From assembly GCA_900554975.1 (NCBI GenBank), contig USJI01000070.1, positions 1 through 6,424 on the forward strand: 6,424 nucleotides of DNA. Reading direction: 5' to 3'. The position numbers and the translations under genes are program-made. The stretch comes from an uncultured Ruminococcus sp. Its GTDB lineage: Bacteria > Bacillota > Clostridia > Oscillospirales > Ruminococcaceae. Below are positions 1 to 6,268 of the stretch, in pieces (within the stretch, counting starts at the first letter, position 1; every line of letters starts with the position of its first letter). The notes below the pieces were generated by a model. The model did not search any database and was not told the DNA's origin. It worked only from the letters and a program-made list of their open reading frames with translations.

Positions 1-1
1 G

Positions 2-2131
2 GAAGGTCTTAAAGAGGTAAGACAGCTTCTGAGCGAAGAAAAAATTCCGGAAGCTGAAAAGCTTGCTTTTTCAAAGCTTCAGGGTGTAACTCCAAACAGC
101 AGACATTATATGCCGCTTGGCAATCTTTATATAGATATGAAACTTCAGGGTGCGGCAAGAGAATATAAAAGAGGTCTTGACCTTGAAAATGCTCTTGCAT
201 TTACTGAGTTTATTTCCGGGGAAACTTCATATAAGCGTGAAGTTTTTGTTTCGGAACCTGACAGCGTTATGGTTGTTCATCTTAGTGCGGAAAACGGCAC
301 ACTTGAATTTTCTGCTTACATTGACGGCAGAGATGATTATTATGATGATAACCGCCCGGTTAAGGATAATATTATTATGTATTCCGGAGGAACAGGCGGT
401 AAAAATGGTATTTTCTTTGCGGCGGCACTTGCTGCTTCATCAACAGACGGCAAAGTGTATACACAGGGCGGAAAAATACATATAGAAAATGCAACTGATG
501 TTATGCTTATACTTGCGGCAAGAAGCAGTTACTATACAGATGAAGCCTATGAAGATGCCGCTCTTATGGACGCCGAATATGCTCTTGAATGTACATATGA
601 TGAACTTCGTTACAGACATATCTGCGATTACGGTGAACTTTATGACAGGGTATCATTCTCGCTCAACGACAACAGCGAGGGCGGCTGTGAACTGCCGACA
701 GATGAGCGTATTTTAAGAATGCGTGGAAATGATTTTGATGACAAGGAATGCGACCGCCATATCCATGATAACGGTCTTATGGTGCTTTACTTCAACTATG
801 CAAGATATCTCATGATTTCCGGAAGCCGTCCCGGAACTCTTCCGCTTAACCTTCAGGGAATATGGAATCATGATATGCAGCCTTTGTGGGGAAGCAGATT
901 TGTTGTTAATGTAAATACGCAGATGAATTACTGGTGTGCAGAAAGCTGTAATCTTTCAGAATGTCACCTTCCGCTTTTTGACCTGCTTGAAAAGGTGAGG
1001 GAGGACGGCAGAAAAACTGCAAAGGAAATGTACGGATGTTCGGGCTATGTCTGCCACCATAATACAGACCTCTGGGGGGATACTGCTCCGCAGGATCTCT
1101 GGATGCCTGCTACCATATGGCCTATGGGAGGTGCGTGGCTTGCACTTCATGTTTTTGAACATTATGAATACACTCAGGACAAGGATTTTCTTCGTGAAAA
1201 GTATTCGCTCATGCGTGAGGCGGCTGAGTTCTTTACAGATTATCTGATTGAAAACAAGGACGGAAAGCTTGTTACCTGTCCTTCCGTATCGCCTGAAAAT
1301 ACATACCTTACTGAAAGCGGAGTAAAGGGTTGTCTGTGTACAGGCCCTTCAATGGACAGCCAGATAATAGCAGTTCTTTTTGAAGATGTTATAAAGAGCA
1401 GTGAAATACTTGACACTGACCACGATTTTGCCGAAAAGCTTAAAGTTATGCTTGAAAAGCTCCCGAAGCCTGAAATAGGAAAATATGGTCAGATAAAGGA
1501 ATGGGCAGTGGATTATGACGAAGTTGAAATTGGTCACAGACACATTTCACAGCTGTTTGCACTTTATCCGGCAGACCTTATAACACCTTATAAAACACCT
1601 AAGCTTTCAGATGCTGCAAGAGCTACGCTTATAAGAAGACTTATTCATGGCGGAGGTCATACGGGCTGGAGCAGAGCGTGGATAACAAATATGTGGGCAA
1701 GACTTTTCGACAGCAATATGGTGTATGAAAATCTTCAGAAGCTTATTGCATATTCCACACATCCGAATATGCTCAATAATCTTCCGCCTTTCCAGATTGA
1801 TGCAAACTTCGGCGGAACTGCCGGAATGGTTGAGGCTCTCCTGCAAAGCCACAGCGGAGAGATAAATCTTCTTCCTGCTCTGCCTGAGGAATGGCAGTCC
1901 GGTGAAATAAAGGGACTTCGTGCAAAGGGCGGCTTTGAAGTTTCAATAAAATGGGAAAACGGAAAGCTTTCGACAGCTGAGATAAAATCACTCAGCGGAA
2001 ATAAATGCGTTCTTCGCCCGAATACTGTTATAAGTATTTCATGCGACGGAGAAAATGTAAATTCATCACTTTCTGAGGGTATAATTTCTTTCGATACTGA
2101 AAAAGACCGTGTATACACGATAAGGAGTTAA
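2..2131 (+). CDS. GH95 family alpha-L-fucosidase, 5'-truncated by window edge
   Basis: Predicted to release terminal L-fucose, typically alpha-1,2-linked to galactose as in xyloglucan side chains or host glycans, by the inverting GH95 mechanism. The frame is open from base 2, giving 709 visible residues. Residues upstream of the Met at 110 match the family's N-terminal beta-sandwich (a VRQLL...AEKLA helix followed by the PLGNLYID strand), so that Met is internal. Compared with usual GH95 length, roughly 50-60 residues plus any signal peptide are missing. Catalytic (alpha/alpha)6 motifs appear in order: LQGIWN, NVNTQMNYW (the two Asn at 908-910 and 914-916), HHNTDLWGDTAPQD, SPEN (Glu at 1295-1297, likely general acid), GHRHISQLFALYP, HTGWSRAW and QIDANFGG (Asp at 1799-1801). 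By motif, recalled rather than aligned, these match the Glu, paired Asn and Asp of bifidobacterial AfcA. A C-terminal beta domain follows. All key residues are present and the frame is unbroken. Some GH95 members are alpha-L-galactosidases, so substrate is less certain than family. Cellular location cannot be judged without the N-terminus. The mannanase gene follows 14 bases downstream. Confidence 0.95.
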   Translation, partial: EGLKEVRQLLSEEKIPEAEKLAFSKLQGVTPNSRHYMPLGNLYIDMKLQGAAREYKRGLDLENALAFTEFISGETSYKREVFVSEPDSVMVVHLSAENGTLEFSAYIDGRDDYYDDNRPVKDNIIMYSGGTGGKNGIFFAAALAASSTDGKVYTQGGKIHIENATDVMLILAARSSYYTDEAYEDAALMDAEYALECTYDELRYRHICDYGELYDRVSFSLNDNSEGGCELPTDERILRMRGNDFDDKECDRHIHDNGLMVLYFNYARYLMISGSRPGTLPLNLQGIWNHDMQPLWGSRFVVNVNTQMNYWCAESCNLSECHLPLFDLLEKVREDGRKTAKEMYGCSGYVCHHNTDLWGDTAPQDLWMPATIWPMGGAWLALHVFEHYEYTQDKDFLREKYSLMREAAEFFTDYLIENKDGKLVTCPSVSPENTYLTESGVKGCLCTGPSMDSQIIAVLFEDVIKSSEILDTDHDFAEKLKVMLEKLPKPEIGKYGQIKEWAVDYDEVEIGHRHISQLFALYPADLITPYKTPKLSDAARATLIRRLIHGGGHTGWSRAWITNMWARLFDSNMVYENLQKLIAYSTHPNMLNNLPPFQIDANFGGTAGMVEALLQSHSGEINLLPALPEEWQSGEIKGLRAKGGFEVSIKWENGKLSTAEIKSLSGNKCVLRPNTVISISCDGENVNSSLSEGIISFDTEKDRVYTIRS

Positions 2132-2142
2132 AGTGAGATAAG
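2122..2142 (+). promoter_or_regulatory. Unusual ribosome-binding region for the GH26 gene
   Basis: The only strong Shine-Dalgarno match before the GH26 gene is AAGGAG at 2122-2127, inside the last codons of the fucosidase and 18 bases from the ATG at 2146, which is unusually far. A weaker GTGA element at 2133-2136 sits at a more normal distance. The upstream in-frame codons run into TGA at 2134, and the next Met (residue 16) lies inside the signal peptide, so 2146 remains the only sensible start. Expression may rely on translational coupling with the fucosidase; that is inference. Confidence 0.45.
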
Positions 2143-2145
2143 AAA

Positions 2146-3756
2146 ATGAAAAAGTTTAAAAAGGCAGTATTATTTCTCACAGCGGCAATAATGCTGACCG
2201 GCTGTGAGGATATTTCCCAGCTTCCGCTTGACAGGAGCGTCTATCCCTCTTACATAGGTGAAACGGAAAGCAATACGGAAGAAATGACTGAGGAAACTGT
2301 TGCCTATACGGAATATGTTGCGGAAGTTCCGGAAATGGAAAATACTGAAACTGAACTGAAAATAGAAGCTGAGGACTGTAAGCTTAACGGAAGTCTTTAT
2401 GCGGATACCAAGAGAAAAGGTTATTCCGGAGAGGGCTATGTTACGGGATTTTATGGCGGTTCTGCGGATTATCTTGTAATCCCTGCACAGATACCGTCCG
2501 CACAGCATTATAATCTGACGGTCTGTGTGGCGGCTGATACAAAAGTAACCAATACCGTTTCTGTAAATGACAGCAATATAGGTTCGTTCGTTATAGAGGG
2601 CGACGACAAGAATTTTGTTCGTGTTACTTTTTACGGAGTTTATATGGACAAGGGCGAATCGCTTATACAGATAGATTCCGGCAAGGAAAATTTTGATATA
2701 GATTACATTGAAATAACGAATAACGAGGAAGTCTATGAAGACAACTTTGAAATAGATGCCGAACCGGTAACGCCGAAGGCTTCGTATGAAACAAAGAATC
2801 TTCTGCGGTATCTCAAGGAAAACTTCGGAAAAAGTATTATTACGGGACAGTATGCCTCAAACAGCGATAATACGGAGCTGGAGCTGATTCATCAGAAAAC
2901 GGGACAGTATCCTGCGATAAGGTTCGGGGATATCGGCGGCTATTCAAAGGGAAAGCTTCCCGAAGAAAGCGAGATAAAAGCCGCAAAGGACTGGGCGGAA
3001 AAAGGCGGAATTGTCGGATTTATGTGGTACTGGAATTCTCCGGGAGAGAATTCATCAGTATATGCCAGTGAAACAAAGTTCAGACTCAGCAGTGCCGTTA
3101 CAAAAGAGGATATTTCCCAGCTTGGAATTTCGGAACTGAATAATCTGTACAAACAGGGAAGGATAACAAAGGAATGTCTGACGCTTGTTGAAAATATTGA
3201 CGCTGTTGCATCTGCATTTTCACGACTTGCTGAAGATGGCATACCGGTTTTGTGGCGGCCTTTGCAGGAGGCAGGCGGCGGCTGGTACTGGTGGGGTGCA
3301 GATGGTGCAGAAGCGTATAAGTGGCTTTACAACCTGATGTATGACCGCATGACGCAGTATCATGGGCTTGACAACCTCATATGGATATGGAACGGTCAGA
3401 GCGAGGATTATCTTGTTGACAGCGACAGATATGATATAGCGGCGATAGATGTATATCTTGGTCCGAATGTTGAATACGGAAGCCGTTCGGAACAGTATCA
3501 GTGGCTGAAAAAAGTTACGGAAAACGGAAAGATGCTGTCTCTTGGTGAATGCAGTTCTGTTCCCGGAATTGATGAAATGGTGAGGGATAATTCCATATGG
3601 TCATTTTTTGGCTTGTGGTATGGTGATTATCTTGGCAGTGTTTCAGGTAATGTAACTGATGTATATACAAGCGAAGATGATCTTGTAAAAATGTATAATG
3701 CCGAAATATCTGTAACGCTTGACAGCTATGCGGGTGTTTACGGACACAGGAACTGA
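2146..3756 (+). CDS. Lipoprotein CBM35-GH26, probable endo-beta-1,4-mannanase
   Basis: A 536-residue surface-anchored enzyme predicted to hydrolyse beta-1,4-mannan, glucomannan or galactomannan backbones by a retaining mechanism. Residues 1-20 are a lipoprotein signal (basic MKKFKK start, hydrophobic core, lipobox LTGC with Cys20). Residues 21-70 are an acidic, Thr/Glu-rich linker. Residues about 72-190 resemble a CBM35-type beta-sandwich, opening with IEAEDC and closing with FDIDYIEI. Residues about 211-530 form the GH26 barrel: ITGQYAS, the acid/base region WRPLQEAGGGWYWWG with Glu375, NLIWIWN, DIAAIDVYLGP, and LSLGECSSVPG with probable nucleophile Glu468. The residue before Glu375 is Gln, where the family consensus as I recall it has His. 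Other GH26 specificities (lichenase, beta-1,3-xylanase) exist, but the GGWYWWG context favours mannanase. The gene probably shares a transcript with the upstream fucosidase. The ATG at 2146 is chosen because it gives the complete signal peptide, despite a poorly placed ribosome site. No terminator is evident directly after the stop. Confidence 0.93.
   Translation: MKKFKKAVLFLTAAIMLTGCEDISQLPLDRSVYPSYIGETESNTEEMTEETVAYTEYVAEVPEMENTETELKIEAEDCKLNGSLYADTKRKGYSGEGYVTGFYGGSADYLVIPAQIPSAQHYNLTVCVAADTKVTNTVSVNDSNIGSFVIEGDDKNFVRVTFYGVYMDKGESLIQIDSGKENFDIDYIEITNNEEVYEDNFEIDAEPVTPKASYETKNLLRYLKENFGKSIITGQYASNSDNTELELIHQKTGQYPAIRFGDIGGYSKGKLPEESEIKAAKDWAEKGGIVGFMWYWNSPGENSSVYASETKFRLSSAVTKEDISQLGISELNNLYKQGRITKECLTLVENIDAVASAFSRLAEDGIPVLWRPLQEAGGGWYWWGADGAEAYKWLYNLMYDRMTQYHGLDNLIWIWNGQSEDYLVDSDRYDIAAIDVYLGPNVEYGSRSEQYQWLKKVTENGKMLSLGECSSVPGIDEMVRDNSIWSFFGLWYGDYLGSVSGNVTDVYTSEDDLVKMYNAEISVTLDSYAGVYGHRN
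2206..2223 (+). repeat. 18-base exact direct repeat, copy 1 (encodes EDISQL)
   Basis: The 18 bases gaggatatttcccagctt occur here, just after the lipobox Cys, and again at 3106-3123. The copies are exactly 900 bases apart and in the same reading frame, so both encode EDISQL (residues 21-26 and 321-326). The flanking bases differ. No function is evident; chance or a small internal copying event are both possible. Confidence 0.9.
3106..3123 (+). repeat. 18-base exact direct repeat, copy 2 (encodes EDISQL)
   Basis: Second copy of the repeat at 2206-2223. It lies within the GH26 domain, in a segment between the GFMWYWNSPG strand and the helix preceding the catalytic acid. The six residues are in a loop-like, probably variable region of the fold, so they are not part of the catalytic motifs. 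Confidence 0.9.
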
Positions 3757-3773
3757 AAATAATACTGGATTTT

Positions 3774-3810
3774 TATTGCACTATATGTTATAATAGCATA
3801 TAGTGCAATA
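3774..3810. repeat. 14-bp perfect inverted repeat around a promoter core, possible operator
   Basis: The arms 3774-3787 (TATTGCACTATATG) and 3797-3810 (its exact reverse complement) flank a 9-base centre, TTATAATAG. The centre can extend the pairing in RNA: U-G at 3788/3796, then U-A and A-U, leaving a three-base UAA loop, for a 17-pair stem. The stem is AT-rich and is not followed by a good T-run on either strand, so it does not look like a standard terminator. Because a -10 box spans the dyad centre, binding of a dimeric regulator here would be expected to block initiation. An alternative is a 3'-end stabilising hairpin on readthrough mRNA from the mannanase gene. The symmetry is directly visible; the operator role is inference. 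Confidence 0.7.
3786..3794 (+). promoter_or_regulatory. Extended -10 promoter for the membrane-protein gene
   Basis: TGTTATAAT is a perfect extended -10 element (TG, one base, TATAAT at 3789-3794). The -35 region is weak: the 17-base-spaced hexamer at 3766-3771 is TGGATT, which matches the consensus poorly, so the extended -10 would have to compensate. Transcription would start near 3801, inside the right arm of the palindrome, giving a leader of about 38 bases before the ATG at 3839. The location in an 82-base gap before a gene with a strong ribosome site supports a real promoter. Confidence 0.65.
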
Positions 3811-3821
3811 TTATTTAACTT

Positions 3822-3832
3822 AAAGGAGAAGG
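3822..3832 (+). promoter_or_regulatory. Strong Shine-Dalgarno site setting the start at 3839
   Basis: AAAGGAGAAGG contains AGGAG at 3824-3828, ten bases before the ATG at 3839, and a second GGA-type match immediately after. This fixes the start of the membrane protein and contrasts with the poorly placed site of the mannanase gene. Confidence 0.8.
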
Positions 3833-3838
3833 AATTAT

Positions 3839-6220
3839 ATGTTTGTGACAATGGTTTTCAGTCTTATCTCAATTGCCGCAATTGTTGTTTCACTGATACT
3901 TTCAAAAACGTGCCGCATTATGGATAAAATCAGAAATGCTGTTATCTGCGGCGGATTTTTGTTTGCTTTCATAACTGTTGTATCAGCTGCTCTGGGCGGC
4001 GGTTCGGTTTCAATGGCTCTGGCTGTGACGGCGGCTGATGTCTTTATGGGACTTCCATGTATGATTTACGGAAAAACGGGAAACGGCAGATTGCGTAAGT
4101 TTACACAAAAAAACAGAAAATGGCTGAGTGCTGTATTTGTTTCAGTTGCTGTGGTACTTCTCTGTGAAGTATTTGTCTGCAATTTCGGGGCATTCAGACT
4201 TGTTACGCCTTCATCACCGGGACAGATGGAAATGTCCGTTTCACAGGCGGCAGTAAACGGCGGAACAATCAACGGTGATACATTAACAGTGAATTCAGGC
4301 GAAAGTGCTTCAATAGAGTTTAAAAACGTCGGACGTGAAGTGGCAACCATTTATGTTGATGTATCTTCATCAGATTCACCTTCGGGAACGGTTGACATTG
4401 CATATTCTGATGACACCAGCGCCGCATACCGCCATGATGCACATCTGAACTACATAAACAATGATGAAAACAGCAAGTACATAATATGCAGCTTTTCGGG
4501 AAAGGTAAATGACCTTTGCTTTAACATAAGTGCAACTGATACTGTTACGGTAAAAAGCATCAGTATAAATAAGGATATACCATTTGATTTTTCATGGGTG
4601 AGATTTATAATAATACTCATCGCTGTTTTATTCCTTGTCACACTTGCATATCTTATCAGCATGAGAAAAGCTGTTGAAAAATCACTGGTGTTTAAGATTG
4701 CAACTGCGGTTGTTACTGCCGGATTTGTCTTTGTGGCGGGGGGTTGTTTGGTTTGTCGTTTGGGGGATTCCATAGTACTTCTGCTTGTCCGTGGTGATAT
4801 GGTTTATGATTTGTTTAAGAATCCTGATACAAACCAGATGAACAAGGAAATTGTTGACTCGTTTGAGGCAGGACAGGTAAGTATGCTTGAAACGCCAAGC
4901 GATGAAATGCTGGCTCTGGAAAATCCTTACGACCTGTCACAGCGTTCTGAGGCAGGGGTTTCGTACCCATGGGATCATCTTTTCTATGACGGAAAGTATT
5001 ATTCCTACTATGGAATAGGAACAGTTCTGACATTGTTTCTGCCATATCATCTGATAACGGGAAATTATTTCCCGTCGCTCTGGGCAACGTTTATTTACAG
5101 CATAGCAGGAATTATCTTTTTAAGTCTTTCGTACTATGTTTTCATAACAAGGCTTTTCCCTAAAATCTCCAAAGGTATTGCCATAAGCGGACTTGTAATA
5201 GTTCAGGCAACATCATTCGTGTGGTACTGCATCACAATCGGAAACTTCTACGAGCTTGCACAGGTCAGCGGATTTGCGTTCCTGACAGCGGGAATGTTCT
5301 TCCTTCTGCGTTCAGGCGTTGTCGGTGAAGGGAAAATATCACGTCCGAACATCTGTGTGGCAACAGTTCTTCTCTCCATTGCTGTGCTTTGCCGTGCAGT
5401 TCTTGCACTTTACTGTATAGTATCGCTTCTGTTTATATATGCCGGAGTCAGAAAGATAATTCGCACTTCATATGAGCATACATTCAGGGCAAATAAAAAG
5501 CCGGTAATAACATTCCTGCTTGCGGCACTTGTTCCGTTTGCAGTGATAGGTTCAGTTCAGATGATATATAATTATCTGAGATTCGGTTCTATACTTGATT
5601 TTGGTATCCAGTACAGTCTTACAATAAATGATTTTACAAGAAAACAGTTTCATATTCCACTTATGCTTATTGCTTTTTACAATTATCTGTTTACAGTACC
5701 GAAAGTTACAACTTCATTCCCGTTTGTGACAAGCAATTATGATTCGCTTTCCGTTAACGGATATTATTTCCTTGCAGGTTTTAGTTCAGCAGGAATTATT
5801 TATCGTGCATTTCCTGTATTGGGATATGTTTTCGGAAAACGTGCATATAAAAACGGTGGCAAGAACAGGCTTCTTTCTGCATTCATTATAATTTTCGGCT
5901 GTATAATAGTTCCATGCATACAGATATTTCTGGTGTGGAGTAACGGTTACACGCCAAGATATGCTGTTGACTTTGCATGGCAGATGCTGTTCGGTGCATT
6001 TGCTGTATGGTTTGTGATACATGAACATACATCAGCTCCGGTAAAGAAAATCATGTACATTATTTTTGCAGTTTCCGCTGTAATATCGGTTATAATCAAT
6101 TTTGCACTGGTTTATGAATTTGTCATGGATTACGGAAATACACTGAATGGAATTCCACTTGAAATCAAGGAAAAAATGCTTTCTTTCGGCAGACTTTTTG
6201 AATTCTGGAATATTATATAA
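3839..6220 (+). CDS. Polytopic membrane protein, GT-C glycosyltransferase-like, function unknown
   Basis: A 793-residue integral membrane protein that I do not recognise as a named family member. Visible layout: four hydrophobic segments (about 4-22, 33-52, 57-76, 95-115); a soluble beta-rich block at about 120-248 (Ser/Thr/Asp-rich, strand-like repeats) probably outside the membrane; helices at about 252-273 and 285-305; a polar loop at about 306-390; then about eight or nine further hydrophobic segments to 760 and a short C-terminal tail. The loop has the pattern MVYDLF...EAGQVSMLETP...ENPYD...YPWDHLFYDGKYYSYYG, which resembles the extracytoplasmic loop of GT-C enzymes using polyprenyl-phosphate sugars, and a late NGYTPRYAVDF segment also fits that style. 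A role in adding sugars to envelope glycans or proteins is therefore plausible inference. It appears monocistronic, with a palindrome-embedded promoter upstream and a hairpin terminator downstream, so it need not share regulation with the glycosidases. A transporter or polymerase is the main alternative. Confidence 0.85.
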   Translation: MFVTMVFSLISIAAIVVSLILSKTCRIMDKIRNAVICGGFLFAFITVVSAALGGGSVSMALAVTAADVFMGLPCMIYGKTGNGRLRKFTQKNRKWLSAVFVSVAVVLLCEVFVCNFGAFRLVTPSSPGQMEMSVSQAAVNGGTINGDTLTVNSGESASIEFKNVGREVATIYVDVSSSDSPSGTVDIAYSDDTSAAYRHDAHLNYINNDENSKYIICSFSGKVNDLCFNISATDTVTVKSISINKDIPFDFSWVRFIIILIAVLFLVTLAYLISMRKAVEKSLVFKIATAVVTAGFVFVAGGCLVCRLGDSIVLLLVRGDMVYDLFKNPDTNQMNKEIVDSFEAGQVSMLETPSDEMLALENPYDLSQRSEAGVSYPWDHLFYDGKYYSYYGIGTVLTLFLPYHLITGNYFPSLWATFIYSIAGIIFLSLSYYVFITRLFPKISKGIAISGLVIVQATSFVWYCITIGNFYELAQVSGFAFLTAGMFFLLRSGVVGEGKISRPNICVATVLLSIAVLCRAVLALYCIVSLLFIYAGVRKIIRTSYEHTFRANKKPVITFLLAALVPFAVIGSVQMIYNYLRFGSILDFGIQYSLTINDFTRKQFHIPLMLIAFYNYLFTVPKVTTSFPFVTSNYDSLSVNGYYFLAGFSSAGIIYRAFPVLGYVFGKRAYKNGGKNRLLSAFIIIFGCIIVPCIQIFLVWSNGYTPRYAVDFAWQMLFGAFAVWFVIHEHTSAPVKKIMYIIFAVSAVISVIINFALVYEFVMDYGNTLNGIPLEIKEKMLSFGRLFEFWNII
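4733..4768 (+). other. G-rich, atypical-codon island inside the membrane-protein gene
   Basis: Within the membrane helix ending near residue 305, twelve successive codons carry a G6 run (4738-4743), a GG (4750-4751) and a G5 run (4762-4766). They use GGG twice and TTG twice, codons that are scarce in the rest of the gene, where GGA/GGC and CTT/CTG dominate. The reading frame stays open through it. It may be a mutable tract or a possible two-layer G-quadruplex; a chance cluster is equally possible. Confidence 0.5.
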
Positions 6221-6237
6221 CATACTTTTAAATTATT

Positions 6238-6268
6238 AAGGGACGCCTTAGTGGCGTCCCTTTCCTTT
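6238..6268. terminator. Rho-independent terminator shared by convergent genes
   Basis: A 10-bp perfect stem (6238-6247 AAGGGACGCC paired with 6253-6262 GGCGTCCCTT) encloses the loop TTAGT and is followed by TTCCTTTT-type pyrimidine sequence on the + strand, 17 bases after the stop of the membrane-protein gene. On the - strand the hairpin is followed by TTAATAATTT, a weaker but usable U-rich tail, so it can serve both directions. The convergent gene's stop codon (6248-6250, read on -) lies in the loop. Confidence 0.9.

Noticed and set aside
110..112. ATG at 110 as the true start of the fucosidase
   Set aside because: The frame is open back to the first base, and the residues before it match the GH95 N-terminal domain. 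There is also no ribosome site in front of it, so it is an internal Met.
1735..2118. 127-codon open frame on the - strand inside the fucosidase
   Set aside because: It lies opposite a clearly conserved GH95 domain, its translation is Ser/Pro/Arg-rich without recognisable motifs, and I saw no promoter or ribosome site for it.
2170..2508. 112-codon open frame on the - strand inside the mannanase gene
   Set aside because: It overlaps the signal peptide, linker and CBM35 region of a well-supported gene, and its composition looks like a shadow of the acidic linker codons.
3774..3820. The 3774-3810 hairpin as a standard rho-independent terminator for the mannanase gene
   Set aside because: The stem is AT-rich and what follows is TTATTTAACTT, not a T-run, unlike the clear terminator at 6238-6268. 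The embedded TATAAT fits a promoter or operator better.
4450..4773. 107-codon open frame on the - strand inside the membrane-protein gene
   Set aside because: It is antisense to predicted transmembrane and beta-rich coding sequence, with no initiation signal or recognisable domain.
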